From Paradevosia shaoguanensis (GTDB lineage: Bacteria > Pseudomonadota > Alphaproteobacteria > Rhizobiales > Devosiaceae), in NCBI RefSeq assembly GCF_016801025.1, contig NZ_CP068983.1:2906501-2970500 (forward strand): a DNA stretch of 64,000 nucleotides, given 5' to 3'. A program made the translations under genes and the position numbers. The stretch's first letter is position 1, and every line of letters begins with the position of its first letter. Positions 8,570 through 18,104 of the stretch are shown here, piece by piece. Below the pieces are notes generated by a model. It searched no databases and was not told the DNA's origin. It worked only from the letters and a program-made list of their open reading frames with translations.

Positions 8570-10612
8570 ATGTGGTTGATCGGCAGTATGGCCGGAGCAC
8601 ACAACCTCCTCCTCGTCCTGCTGGCGGCTTTCGTCTGCATAGCGGGCGTGGCGGTGGCGATACGGCTTCTTCATCGCGCCAGGAAGGCGCATGGGGGAGC
8701 ACGATTTAGTTGGCTTTTCATGGTCGGGGTGTCCGGCGGCGCCGCGATCTGGTGTACACACTTCATCGCCATGATCGCCTATCAGCCCGGCGTGCCCGTG
8801 GGCTACGAGCCCGTCATGACGGCGCTTTCGGCCATGATCGCGATGATAGGCTGCTTCATTGCCGGCGCTGTCGCGGTCGAGCAGCGCCTGCCGCTCTCCT
8901 GGGAAGTGGGCGGGCTCATCTTCGGCGCGGCGGTCAGCGCCATGCACTTTACCGGTATGGCCGGCTACGTGATGGATGGCGGCCAGCACGTCATCGTGTT
9001 CAGCCCCCTTTATGCCGCGATGGCGGTTTCCATCGCGCTCCTTCTGGGCTTGGCCGGCTTTACGGTCATCAAGGTCGGTACGACGCGCGCGCATGCCATT
9101 GGCGCCACGGCGCTTCTCACCGTTTCGATCGTCGGCCTTCATTTCACGGCCATGACGGCAATGCACGATCCCGTGCTGTGCCTCTCCGGCTTCGTCGACC
9201 TGGGCTCCGGGCTCGGTCTCGCCTTCGCCGTCGGCTCGATGGGGCTCCTGATCCTTGGCACTGGTCTCGCCAGTTCCTTCCTCGATAGCTCGGTGCGCAA
9301 GGAAACATCTGCCCGCGTTCGCGAGATCATCAATCACGATGCCCTTACGGGTCTGCCCAATCGCGACTGGTTCGTGCGCGAGGCGGTCAATCTCGTGAGC
9401 GATGGGGTCAAGGACACCAGGCTTGCCGCCATCGTCATCAACATCGATCGCTTCCGCGACATCAACAACATACTTGGCCATGCCGAGGGCGATCGCGTGC
9501 TGCGCACCATCGCAAATCGCTTCAAGAGTGCGCTGATGCCGACGGAAATCGTCGCCCGTACCCGCGGCGATGAATTCGCGGTGCTGCGTGCGGTCTTCGA
9601 TGACATGGATGTCCCCATGCTCATCAAGCGCCTGCAATCGGCCATCGCCATGCGTCTCGAGACACCCGATGGTGCGCTGGAAGTCTCTGCCCGTTTCGGC
9701 GTGGCTCTCTTCCCCGACGACGCCGACGATATCGAAGCGCTGCTCGACAACGCCGATCTTGCCATGAGCCGGGTCAAGAACCTTCACAACAGCGATGTTG
9801 GCTATTACCAGGCCGATCTCGATGAAGTGGCGCGCCAGCGCCGTACGATGGTGGTCGAACTGGCTCGTGCCATCGACGACGATCAGTTCGAGCTCTACTA
9901 CCAGGTTCAGAAGAACGTCCAGACGCGCGAGATCGTCGGTTATGAGGCGCTGGTGCGCTGGCGCCATCCTGAGCGCGGCATGGTCTCGCCGATGGAGTTC
10001 ATTCCGCTCGCCGAGCATTCGGGGCTCATCATTCCGCTGGGCGAGCATGTGATGCGCATGGCTTGCCGTGATGCCGCCGCCTGGCCGCGTCCCTACAAGG
10101 TGGCCGTCAACGTCTCGCCCGTGCAGATGCTCGATGACAGCCTGCCGCGTCTCGTGGAGCAGGTGCTCGATGAAACCGGACTCGATCCCAAGCGGCTCGA
10201 GATCGAAGTCACCGAAAGCACGCTCGTTGCCGATCCGGACCACACCGTCCGCATTCTGAAGGCCGTGCGCGCGCTCGGTGTTTCCGTCGCCATGGATGAT
10301 TTTGGCACCGGTTATTCGACGCTCGCCTCGCTCAGCCTCTTCCCATTCGATCGCATCAAGCTCGACAAGGCCTTCCTTGCCGAGATCGATCGTAGCCCCC
10401 AGGCCAAGGCCATCGTGCAGGCCGTGCTGACCATCGGCAAAAGTCTCAATATCCCTGTCCTCGCCGAAGGCGTCGAGCGCGAGGATCAGATGACGATGCT
10501 GCATGAGGAAGGTTGCATGGAGGCGCAGGGCTATCTGCTCGGCCGTCCCGCACCCTCGATTGATCTGCCGGACGTGGTCGTGCCGCTGCGGCTCGTCGAG
10601 CGCGCCGGCTGA
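8570..10612 (+). CDS. MHYT-GGDEF-EAL membrane protein, cyclic di-GMP turnover
   Basis: 680 residues. The first 240 form an MHYT integral-membrane sensor with about seven helices and three conserved H-F-x-x-M motifs (THFIAM, MHFTGMAGY, LHFTAM), thought to bind copper and sense oxygen, CO or NO. A GGDEF domain follows (about 250-415) whose signature reads RGDEF, so cyclase activity is possible but not certain. The EAL domain (about 430-670) keeps YEALVRW, the N-V-S motif, EVTES, DDFGTGYS and KLDKAF and should be an active phosphodiesterase. Confidence 0.93.
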   Translation: MWLIGSMAGAHNLLLVLLAAFVCIAGVAVAIRLLHRARKAHGGARFSWLFMVGVSGGAAIWCTHFIAMIAYQPGVPVGYEPVMTALSAMIAMIGCFIAGAVAVEQRLPLSWEVGGLIFGAAVSAMHFTGMAGYVMDGGQHVIVFSPLYAAMAVSIALLLGLAGFTVIKVGTTRAHAIGATALLTVSIVGLHFTAMTAMHDPVLCLSGFVDLGSGLGLAFAVGSMGLLILGTGLASSFLDSSVRKETSARVREIINHDALTGLPNRDWFVREAVNLVSDGVKDTRLAAIVINIDRFRDINNILGHAEGDRVLRTIANRFKSALMPTEIVARTRGDEFAVLRAVFDDMDVPMLIKRLQSAIAMRLETPDGALEVSARFGVALFPDDADDIEALLDNADLAMSRVKNLHNSDVGYYQADLDEVARQRRTMVVELARAIDDDQFELYYQVQKNVQTREIVGYEALVRWRHPERGMVSPMEFIPLAEHSGLIIPLGEHVMRMACRDAAAWPRPYKVAVNVSPVQMLDDSLPRLVEQVLDETGLDPKRLEIEVTESTLVADPDHTVRILKAVRALGVSVAMDDFGTGYSTLASLSLFPFDRIKLDKAFLAEIDRSPQAKAIVQAVLTIGKSLNIPVLAEGVEREDQMTMLHEEGCMEAQGYLLGRPAPSIDLPDVVVPLRLVERAG

Positions 10613-10630
10613 TCCGTTTCGGGGTCTCGA

Positions 10631-10674
10631 ACGAAAGAGAGGGGAAGTCCTTGCCGGGACTTCCCCTCTTTCGT
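10631..10674 (+). terminator. Hairpin terminator downstream of the GGDEF-EAL gene
   Basis: ACGAAAG(AG)AGGGGAAGTCC pairs with GGACTTCCCCTCTTTCGT, an 18-bp stem with a 2-base bulge and TTGCCG loop. There is no clear T-run, so termination may be partly factor-dependent. Confidence 0.6.
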
Positions 10675-11003
10675 GCCGGGCGCTCGGGAGGAAACGCCGG
10701 CCTCTGGTCGGTCCCCTGAGGTCCCGCCGCATTCTGGGTCGGAAGGAACACTCCACACCTGTGGCGGGAGCTGGGGAAAGCCACTGCGGATGCGCTCCTT
10801 CCCACCGTGCGCGCAATAATGAAATCGCGCACAATATGCCCGTTCGCGGCTGCGCTCTGCCGGCGAACGACGCATTCGTTCCCAGTTGATGAACTGCTCG
10901 CGCGCGTCGCGAAAGAGGCATGGGGTTAAGTGCGGTAAGACCCGCTTGCATTTTACATGTAAACTGGTTGATGCTCGCCCGAGGGGGTAGGGGAGGTTCA
11001 CGC
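10675..11003. other. Intergenic stretch with a 12-bp palindrome
   Basis: No gene is supported. TTTACATGTAAA at 10952-10963 is a perfect 12-bp palindrome close to TTGCAT (10946-10951), a possible -35. It could be an operator for the next gene. The rest is GC-rich and featureless. Confidence 0.45.
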
Positions 11004-11006
11004 TTG

Positions 11007-12719
11007 GTGCAGCCCGAGGGTTCGGTTGCACGGATCAAGGCTGCTTTGGACGATGTCCTGAGCTGGCCCGAGATGGTTCGCTCCCCGCAACTGGCCCATT
11101 TCCTGCGCTATATCGTCGAGGCGAAGCTTGAGGGACGTGAGGCCGCCATCAAGGCCTATTCCATTGCGGTGGATGTCTTCGGGCGCCCCGCCGATTTCGA
11201 TCCCCAAGCCGATCCGATCGTGCGGGTGCAGGCCCGCCGCCTCCGCGCGCTGCTCGAACAATATTATCAGGATGGTCGCATGCCTCATGGCGTGCGCATC
11301 GAGCTGCCCGTCGGTCGCTATGTGCCCAGGTTCGAGCTGACAGATGCCGATGAAGCCACTCCGGAAGCTATCCCGACGGCCGAGGCTCCCGCTGTCGCCC
11401 CGGTTGCGACGCTGCCGTCCCGGCGGTTCGGCTCCGGCCTCCTCATCGGCGCCTTCTTCGCCTCGGCCCTTGCCAGCCTCGCTTATCTCTTTTGGGGACA
11501 GCCGCTGCCACCCGGGCTCGACATGCCGCCCCCGAGGAAGCCGGTCGTTACCGTAGTCGATTTCCAGAACCTTGCCGGGGAAGAGGGAAAGTCGGTTGTC
11601 GGCGACGTGGCGCTGGCATTGGTGAGCGATCTCGACCGGTTCGACGACATCGACGTTGCCTATGGCTCGGCCGATCCGAAAGGCGCCGATCCTGCCGGCC
11701 CGGAAAGCTACGTCCTGTCAGGCGTCATGCGCGTCGTCGACGGCGCCGTCGAATACGGCGCTATCCTCACCCGCGCTCGCGACCAGAGCGTGCAGTGGAG
11801 CTACGCGGTATCGCGCCCCCTTTCCGAGGCGACCCGACCGCGCGCGGTAGACGAAGTGTCGCGCGGTATCGCCCTGGTGCTGGGCAGTCCACGCGGTCCG
11901 TTGCATCGCTCCGCGCGCCAATGGCTGTCGACGCACCCCAATTTCTCCGCCGTAGCCACGCCTTATCTCTGCCGTATCGCCTTCGAGGCCTACCGCGACA
12001 CCGCCGATCCCGACGATGCGCAATCGGCTCGCCGGTGCTTCGCCTCGCTTCCGGCCGAAGAGCAGATGACGCCTGCCTCCCTCGCTACTAATGCCGCGCT
12101 GGTCATGGATACTGCCGCCCCGACCAAGGTCGCCGAGGAAGCCGTGGCCGCCGGCCGGCTGAGCGATGCCGCCGTCACGGCCGCCCCCATCAACAGCTTT
12201 GTCTGGGAGCAAACTGGACGCGTCGACGAAATGGCCGGCGACCTCGCCAAAGCCCGCGTCGCCTATGCCTCCGCAGTCCAGCTCAACCCGGCCAGCGCCA
12301 ACGCCATAGCCGCGCTCGGGCGCCTGCTTTCGCTCGGTCCCGATTGGCAGCAGGGCGCTGACCTCGCCGATACCGCCATCCGTAAAACGCCCAATCCACC
12401 TTCCTGGTATTTCGCGGCGCCCGCGCTCAATGCGCTGCGCGATGGCGACTACCTGCAGGCGCGCCGCTATGGCGAAACGTTGGCGCAAAGTGATCGCACG
12501 CTGGGCGCGGTCGTCGTTGTGGCCGCCGCCCTTCAATCGGGCGACACAGCCATTGTCAGCCGCTACCTGCCGCAGGTGCTCGATCACCAGCCGTTTCGCG
12601 CCAACGGCATCCTGCCGGAGCTGCGGCGCCGGCTATCCGACACAAGCTTGCTTACGGCACTGGCTGCCGGGCTTGAGCGGGCAGGGGTGCCGCCAAAGGC
12701 GTTGACCGGACCCTATTGA
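11007..12719 (+). CDS. Winged-helix/TolB-like/TPR regulatory protein, membrane-anchored
   Basis: 570 residues from GTG 11007 (TTG 11004 is one codon upstream), chosen for the GGGGAGG site ten bases before; an upstream ATG at 10920 lacks one. Residues 1-110 hold a domain with RSPQLAHFLRYIVEAKL, AYSIAVDVFGR, FDPQADPIVRVQARRLR and ELPVGRYVPRF, a pattern often fused to adenylate cyclases or TPR proteins. A single membrane helix lies near 142-163. Residues 178-290 resemble a TolB-like module, and the rest is helical TPR-like sequence. It probably senses something through the C-terminal half; the function is unknown. Confidence 0.72.
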   Translation: MQPEGSVARIKAALDDVLSWPEMVRSPQLAHFLRYIVEAKLEGREAAIKAYSIAVDVFGRPADFDPQADPIVRVQARRLRALLEQYYQDGRMPHGVRIELPVGRYVPRFELTDADEATPEAIPTAEAPAVAPVATLPSRRFGSGLLIGAFFASALASLAYLFWGQPLPPGLDMPPPRKPVVTVVDFQNLAGEEGKSVVGDVALALVSDLDRFDDIDVAYGSADPKGADPAGPESYVLSGVMRVVDGAVEYGAILTRARDQSVQWSYAVSRPLSEATRPRAVDEVSRGIALVLGSPRGPLHRSARQWLSTHPNFSAVATPYLCRIAFEAYRDTADPDDAQSARRCFASLPAEEQMTPASLATNAALVMDTAAPTKVAEEAVAAGRLSDAAVTAAPINSFVWEQTGRVDEMAGDLAKARVAYASAVQLNPASANAIAALGRLLSLGPDWQQGADLADTAIRKTPNPPSWYFAAPALNALRDGDYLQARRYGETLAQSDRTLGAVVVVAAALQSGDTAIVSRYLPQVLDHQPFRANGILPELRRRLSDTSLLTALAAGLERAGVPPKALTGPY

Positions 12720-12777
12720 AAATGGTGCTGTGGCGGGCACAAGGCGGCCGATGTTCAAGGCCGGGGTGGAGAGAGTT

Positions 12778-13812
12778 TTGGTTTTTCGTGCATTGGTGAC
12801 CGACAGGAACGCAAGTGGCGAGATCGTTTCGTCGGTGCGGTCGGTCGAAGACGCTGAGCTGCCGGCGGGCAACGTGCTGGTTGCGGTCGAGTGGGCCGGT
12901 TTCAACTACAAGGACGGCCTGGCGCTGACCGGCAAGGGCAATATCGTTCGCGCCTATCCGCATGTTGCAGGCGTCGACTTCGCTGGGCGCGTCATCGAGA
13001 GCCGCAATTACCGCTATCACACCGGCCAGGCCGTGATCCTCACCGGCTGGCGTGTCGGGGAAACGCGCTGGGGCGGCTTCGCCGAGCGGGCGCGCGTGGA
13101 TGCCGAATGGCTCGTGCCACTGCCGCGCCGCCTGTCCTCGCGTACGGCCATGATGCTCGGCACTGCCGGCCTCACTGCCATGCTCGCCATCAATCGGCTC
13201 AAGGAAGATGGCGTTACGCCCAATTGCGGAGATATCCTCGTCACCGGTGCATCGGGTGGCGTGGGCTCCCTTGCCGTCATGCTCCTCGCTCGCCTCGGCT
13301 ACCGTGTCGTCGCCGTCACCGGCCGGCCCGAACAATCCGAACACCTGACGCGTCTTGGCGCCAGCGAGATCATCGATCGGCGCGAGTTGCTTGAACCCTC
13401 CGGCAAAGGTCTCGACGGCGAGCGCTGGGCCGCAGCCATCGATCCGGTCGGCGGGCCGCTCCTTACCGAAGTCCTCAAGAAAATTCGCTATGGCGGTGCG
13501 GTCGCTTCCATCGGCCTGGCTGGCGGCGCCAAATTCGACGGCAGCGTGCTGCCGTTCATCCTGCGCAACGTGACCCTCTTCGGCATCGACAGCGTCATGC
13601 AGCCCTATGAAGCGCGCGTTGCGGCCTGGGAGCGAATGGCCAGCCTCTTCGTCCCCGCCGCCTATGAACCGATGGTCTCCGAAGCGCGTCTCGAGGACTT
13701 GCCGGCCGAGGCCGAGAGCATCCTGGCAGGTGGCGTCGCGGGCCGCGTCATCGTCAATCCGAAGCCCGCACGCGACAACGTCGTGCCGCTTTCCACGCAT
13801 TCGGGCGCGTGA
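12778..13812 (+). CDS. acuI: Acrylyl-CoA reductase-like MDR oxidoreductase (AcuI/YhdH family)
   Basis: 344 residues starting at TTG 12778, which has GGAGAGAG upstream; the family starts with the equivalent of MFRALV, so the longer GTG start at 12730 is unlikely. Motifs: WAGFNYKDGLALTGKG, HVAGVDFAGRV, GTAGLTAMLA and the nucleotide-binding TGASGGVGSLA. AcuI reduces acrylyl-CoA to propionyl-CoA with NADPH, which fits the neighbouring propionyl-CoA carboxylase, mutase and epimerase genes. The physiological substrate is inferred. Confidence 0.85.
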   Translation: MVFRALVTDRNASGEIVSSVRSVEDAELPAGNVLVAVEWAGFNYKDGLALTGKGNIVRAYPHVAGVDFAGRVIESRNYRYHTGQAVILTGWRVGETRWGGFAERARVDAEWLVPLPRRLSSRTAMMLGTAGLTAMLAINRLKEDGVTPNCGDILVTGASGGVGSLAVMLLARLGYRVVAVTGRPEQSEHLTRLGASEIIDRRELLEPSGKGLDGERWAAAIDPVGGPLLTEVLKKIRYGGAVASIGLAGGAKFDGSVLPFILRNVTLFGIDSVMQPYEARVAAWERMASLFVPAAYEPMVSEARLEDLPAEAESILAGGVAGRVIVNPKPARDNVVPLSTHSGA

Positions 13813-13816
13813 TAAA

Positions 13817-13836
13817 TTTTGACTGTCCGGTCAAAT
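13817..13836 (+). promoter_or_regulatory. Inverted repeat TTTGAC-N6-GTCAAA upstream of pccB
   Basis: The palindrome contains TTGACT, a plausible -35, and lies about 45 bases before pccB. The form is like a TetR-family operator. A matching regulator is not in the neighbourhood. Confidence 0.45.
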
Positions 13837-13880
13837 AATCTGCGCTAACAATAGACTTCGCCGGGCTGTTGAGGGGACCC

Positions 13881-15413
13881 ATGCAGAAGATTATCGAAGC
13901 GCTCGATGAGAAGCGCGCGCAGGCGCGTCTGGGCGGCGGCGAAAAGCGTATCGCCACCCAGCACGCCAAGGGCAAGCTCACGGCGCGCGAGCGCCTCGAA
14001 GTTCTGCTCGATCCCGGTTCCTTCGAAGAATACGACATGTTCGTCACCCATCGGGCCACCGAGTTCGGGATCGACGAAACCATCATTCCCGGGGATGGCG
14101 TCGTCACCGGCTGGGGCACCATCAACGGCCGCATGGTCTACGTGTTCTCGCAGGATTTCACCGTCTTCGGCGGCTCGCTGAGCGAAACCCACGCCCAGAA
14201 AATCTGCAAGATCATGGACCTTGCCGTCCAGAATGGCGCCCCTGTCATCGGCCTCAACGACAGCGGTGGCGCCCGCATCCAGGAAGGCGTGGCCTCGCTC
14301 GGCGGTTACGCCGAGGTCTTCTGGCGCAACGTCCAGGCTTCAGGCGCGGTGCCGCAGATTTCGGTCATCATGGGGCCGTGCGCGGGTGGAGCGGTCTACT
14401 CCCCGGCGATCACCGACTTCATCTACATGGTCAAGGACACGAGCTACATGTTCGTGACCGGCCCGGACGTGGTCAAAACCGTCACCAACGAGATCGTCAC
14501 CCAGGAAGAACTGGGCGGCGCCTCGACGCACACCAAAATCTCCTCGGTCGCCGACGCCGCCTTCGAGAACGATATCGAGACCCTGCTCGAAGTCCGCCGC
14601 CTTTTCGATTTCCTGCCGCTCTCGGCCAACGAGAAGCCGCCGGTCGTCGCCGTCAACGACCGCATCGATCGTGGTGAGGCGAGCCTCGATACCATCATCC
14701 CCGACAGCGCCAACAAGCCCTATGACATGCGCGAGGTGATCCTCAAGATCGCCGACGAAGCCGATTTCCTGGAACTGCAGAAAGACCACGCCGGCAACAT
14801 CCTCACCGGCTTCATCCGCCTCAACGGCTCGACAGTGGGCGTCGTCGCCAACCAGCCGCTGGTGCTGGCCGGATGTCTCGACATCAACTCGTCCAAGAAA
14901 GCCGCCCGCTTCATCCGCTTCTGCGACTGCTTCAACATCCCGATCCTGACGCTGGTCGACGTCCCCGGTTTCCTGCCGGGCGTGGCGCAGGAATATGGCG
15001 GCATCATCAAGCACGGGGCGAAGCTTTTGTTCGCCTACGCCGAGGCGACAGTGCCCAAGGTCACCGTCATCACGCGCAAAGCCTACGGCGGCGCCTATGA
15101 CGTGATGGCCTCAAAACACATCCGCGCCGACGTCAACTACGCCTGGCCGAGCGCCGAAATCGCCGTGATGGGCGCCAAGGGGGCGGTGGAAATCCTCTAT
15201 CGCTCGGAACTCGCCGACAAGGACAAGATCGCCAAGCGGACGAAGGACTACGAAGACCGCTTGGCCAACCCCTTCGTCGCGGCGGAGCGCGGCTTCATCG
15301 ACGACGTGATCATGCCGCATGGCACGCGGCGCAGGGTGGTGCGGGCCTTCGAGACGCTGAAGAAGAAGAAGGCGTCGGTGCCGGTCAAGAAGCACGACAA
15401 TATTCCGCTGTGA
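13881..15413 (+). CDS. pccB: Propionyl-CoA carboxylase, beta subunit
   Basis: 510 residues from ATG 13881 with GAGGGGA before it (ATG-like start at 13869 rejected). Carboxyltransferase domains N and C are both present, with [41 protein letters not shown] and the C-domain [13 protein letters not shown]. The enzyme transfers CO2 from biotin on PccA to propionyl-CoA, giving (S)-methylmalonyl-CoA. It is separated from pccA by a DUF559 gene and a palindromic repeat. Confidence 0.96.
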   Translation: MQKIIEALDEKRAQARLGGGEKRIATQHAKGKLTARERLEVLLDPGSFEEYDMFVTHRATEFGIDETIIPGDGVVTGWGTINGRMVYVFSQDFTVFGGSLSETHAQKICKIMDLAVQNGAPVIGLNDSGGARIQEGVASLGGYAEVFWRNVQASGAVPQISVIMGPCAGGAVYSPAITDFIYMVKDTSYMFVTGPDVVKTVTNEIVTQEELGGASTHTKISSVADAAFENDIETLLEVRRLFDFLPLSANEKPPVVAVNDRIDRGEASLDTIIPDSANKPYDMREVILKIADEADFLELQKDHAGNILTGFIRLNGSTVGVVANQPLVLAGCLDINSSKKAARFIRFCDCFNIPILTLVDVPGFLPGVAQEYGGIIKHGAKLLFAYAEATVPKVTVITRKAYGGAYDVMASKHIRADVNYAWPSAEIAVMGAKGAVEILYRSELADKDKIAKRTKDYEDRLANPFVAAERGFIDDVIMPHGTRRRVVRAFETLKKKKASVPVKKHDNIPL

Positions 15414-15433
15414 TGGCGATGCAGGACGCTCGG

Positions 15434-15556
15434 CTCACCCCCCTCCCAGCCTCCCCCGCAAGGGGGGAGGTGCTATCCGTGGTTGTGGGACGCTTAGTTG
15501 ACCGGCAACTGGATCGAAACACCTCCCCCCTTGCGGGGGAGGCTGGGAGGGGGGAC
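15434..15556. repeat. Palindromic repeat family A, variant A1
   Basis: Two inverted arms of about 38 bases (CCCCTCCCAGCCTCCCCC and complement) flank about 50 bases with GCAACTGGATCGAAAC. A second copy at 61821-61951 shares arms and internal sequence, showing that the whole unit duplicates rather than arising as a local hairpin. Confidence 0.85.
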
Positions 15557-15562
15557 TCCTGA

Positions 15563-15940
15563 ATGCCCACCCGCGCCCAAACTCTCCGCTCCACCCCCAC
15601 GGACGCCGAAAAGCGCCTCTGGCGCCTGCTCTACACGTTCCGCACCAGCGGCTATCACTTCCGCAAGCAGAGCCAGGTCGGCGACTATTTTCCCGATTTC
15701 GTCTGCCACCACGCCCATCTTGTCATCGAGGTTGACGGCGGCCAGCACTACGCCGACGCCGGGCTGGCCCATGACGCAATGCGAGACGCCTTCCTTCGCT
15801 CGCGCGGCTACGATGTCCTGCGCTTCAGCAACCTGGACGTGCTGACCAACCCAGATGGTGTCTTCGACATCGTTGCCCAATCTCTGGAAGGCCGACCAGC
15901 TAGCCCACGCCACCAGGCCATGGACGGAAAGACCGCCTGA
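15563..15940 (+). CDS. DUF559 endonuclease-like protein
   Basis: 125 residues with the DUF559 (Vsr/very-short-patch-repair-like nuclease) pattern: TPTDAEKRLWRLL, HFRKQSQVGDYFPDFVC, LVIEVDGGQHY and DVLRFSNLDVL. The D-x-D/E-x-D type acidic residues and the GQH motif are consistent with a PD-(D/E)XK-fold nuclease. It starts six bases after a palindromic repeat and stops directly before pccA, so it sits as an insert in an otherwise metabolic pair. Its role is unknown; DUF559 genes are often found scattered in rhizobial genomes. Confidence 0.85.
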   Translation: MPTRAQTLRSTPTDAEKRLWRLLYTFRTSGYHFRKQSQVGDYFPDFVCHHAHLVIEVDGGQHYADAGLAHDAMRDAFLRSRGYDVLRFSNLDVLTNPDGVFDIVAQSLEGRPASPRHQAMDGKTA

Positions 15941-17935
15941 ATGATCTCCAAACTCCTCATCGCCAACCGCGGCGAGATCGCCTGCCGCGTCATCAAGACC
16001 GCCCGCAAGCTCGGCATCAAAACCGTCGCTGTCTATTCCGACGCCGACCGCGAAGCGCTCCACGTCCGCCTCGCCGATGAAGCCGTTCACATCGGCGGCT
16101 CTCCGGCCAAGGACTCCTATCTCTCGATCGACAAGATCATCGCCGCCTGTCGCGAAACCGGGGCCGAGGCAGTCCACCCCGGTTATGGCTTCCTCTCGGA
16201 AAACCCCGCCTTCGCTGCCGCCTTAGCCGACGCCGGCATTATCTTCGTCGGCCCGCCGGTAAAGGCCATCGAGGCGATGGGCGACAAGATCACCTCCAAG
16301 AAAATCGCCGCCGAGGCGGGGGTCTCCACTGTCCCCGGCCATATGGGGCTCATCGCCGATGCGGAGGAGGCGGTCAAAATCGCCACCCAGATCGGCTATC
16401 CCGTCATGATCAAGGCCTCGGCCGGTGGTGGTGGCAAGGGCATGCGCATCGCCTGGAACGACGCCGAGGCCCGTGAGGGTTTCGAGCGCTCCAAGTCCGA
16501 GGCCGCGTCGTCGTTCGGCGATGACCGGATCTTTATCGAAAAATTCGTCACCGAGCCGCGCCATATCGAAATTCAGGTGCTGGCCGACACCCACGGCAAC
16601 GCCCTCTATCTCGGCGAGCGCGAATGCTCCATCCAGCGCCGCAACCAGAAGGTCATCGAAGAGGCTCCGTCGCCCTTCCTGGATGAAGCCACCCGCCGCT
16701 CCATGGGCGAACAGGCCGTCGCTCTCGCCAGGGCGGTTGGCTATGCCAGCGCCGGCACGGTGGAGTTCATCGTCGACAAGGACCGCAATTTCTACTTCCT
16801 CGAGATGAACACGCGCCTCCAGGTCGAGCACCCGGCGACCGAGCTCATCACTGGCCTCGACCTCGTCGAACTGATGCTGCGCGTCGCCGCCGGCGAAAAA
16901 CTGCCGCTGACCCAGGCCGGTGTGAAACTCAATGGCTGGGCCATCGAAAGCCGCCTCTACGCCGAAGATCCGTACCGCAATTTCCTGCCTTCGGTCGGCC
17001 GCCTCACGCGTTATCGGCCGCCGGAGGAAGAGAGCAGTTCCGCCTTTGTCGTCCGCAACGACACCGGCGTCTATGAGGGCGGGGAAATCTCCACTTTCTA
17101 CGACCCCATGATCGCAAAGCTCTGCACCTGGGCTCCCGACCGCGCCGCCGCCATCGAGGCCATGGCCGTGGCGCTCGATGAGTTCGAGGTCGAAGGGGTA
17201 GGGCACAATCTGCCATTCCTCTCCACCGTCATGGGTCAGCAGCGTTTCCGCGAGGGACGCCTCACAACCGGCTACATCGCCGAGGAATTCCCCGAGGGCT
17301 TCCACGGCGCCGAACTCGACGACCAGACCCTGGGCGAGATCGCCGCCTTCGCTGCCTGCGCTGCTTATCGCATCGACGGGCGCGGCTTCCTCGATGCCGG
17401 ATCGGATGAATACATCCCCAGCCACCAGCGCGCCGTCCTGCTCGGCGAGCGCCGCTGGCAGTTCGACGTCACCGAGAAGGACGAGGAATTCTGGCTCTAC
17501 CACTCCGGCGGCCGCACGCTGGTCGAGATGCGCTGGGAGCCCGGCGACACCATCGCCCGCGCCCGCGTCGATGGCAGCGTCCACCGCATGAAAGTCGACC
17601 GCCGCACCTCCGGCTTCCGCATCCGCTATCGCGGCGCCGACCTCGACCTCAAGGTGCTGCTCCCCCGCGTCGCAGACCTCATGCCGCTGATGCCGATCAA
17701 AGTGCCGCCCGACCTCTCCAAATTCCTGCTCTGCCCGATGCCCGGCCAGGTGGTGCGCATTGATGTCGCCGAAGGTGATATCGTCGAGGACGGCCAGCCG
17801 CTGGCCATCGTCGAGGCGATGAAGATGGAAAATGTGCTCAAGGCGGAAAAGCGCGCGCGGGTGGCCAAGGTGCGGGTGCAGCCTGGGGCGGTGCTAGCCG
17901 TGGACGAGGTGATCTTGGAGTTTTCCGAAGTATGA
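15941..17935 (+). CDS. pccA: Propionyl-CoA carboxylase, alpha (biotin) subunit
   Basis: 664 residues. Biotin carboxylase at the N-terminus (IANRGEIACRV, EAVHPGYGFLSENP, KASAGGGGKGMRI, FLEMNTRLQVEHP), a middle domain, and a C-terminal biotinyl domain with EAMKMENVLKA, where the lysine carries biotin. It makes carboxybiotin from bicarbonate and ATP and works with PccB. The ATG directly follows the DUF559 stop. Confidence 0.96.
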   Translation: MISKLLIANRGEIACRVIKTARKLGIKTVAVYSDADREALHVRLADEAVHIGGSPAKDSYLSIDKIIAACRETGAEAVHPGYGFLSENPAFAAALADAGIIFVGPPVKAIEAMGDKITSKKIAAEAGVSTVPGHMGLIADAEEAVKIATQIGYPVMIKASAGGGGKGMRIAWNDAEAREGFERSKSEAASSFGDDRIFIEKFVTEPRHIEIQVLADTHGNALYLGERECSIQRRNQKVIEEAPSPFLDEATRRSMGEQAVALARAVGYASAGTVEFIVDKDRNFYFLEMNTRLQVEHPATELITGLDLVELMLRVAAGEKLPLTQAGVKLNGWAIESRLYAEDPYRNFLPSVGRLTRYRPPEEESSSAFVVRNDTGVYEGGEISTFYDPMIAKLCTWAPDRAAAIEAMAVALDEFEVEGVGHNLPFLSTVMGQQRFREGRLTTGYIAEEFPEGFHGAELDDQTLGEIAAFAACAAYRIDGRGFLDAGSDEYIPSHQRAVLLGERRWQFDVTEKDEEFWLYHSGGRTLVEMRWEPGDTIARARVDGSVHRMKVDRRTSGFRIRYRGADLDLKVLLPRVADLMPLMPIKVPPDLSKFLLCPMPGQVVRIDVAEGDIVEDGQPLAIVEAMKMENVLKAEKRARVAKVRVQPGAVLAVDEVILEFSEV

Positions 17936-17966
17936 GCGGGCAGGGCAACAGGCACAGTGTTTGCGG

Positions 17967-18076
17967 CCTCACCCCCTCCCTAACCCTCCCCACAAGGGGG
18001 AGGGTGGGTGTCCTTGACGAGATCGAGCAGCAAACCCCACCCTCCCCCTTGTGGGGAGGGCTAGGGAGGGGGAAGG
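17967..18076. repeat. Palindromic repeat family A, variant A2 (inverted copy)
   Basis: Same arms as the element at 6561-6670, but the internal core GAGATCGAGCAGCAAA is its reverse complement, so this copy is inserted in the other orientation. Confidence 0.85.
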
Positions 18077-18104
18077 CCACACACACCGCCCGTCGCCATC
18101 GTCG

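Noticed and set aside
8555-11038. Very long reverse-strand open frame (827 residues) opposite the MHYT-GGDEF-EAL gene
   Set aside because: It is antisense to a gene with clear domains; long open antisense frames are expected in GC-rich codon usage, and its protein has no recognisable domain.
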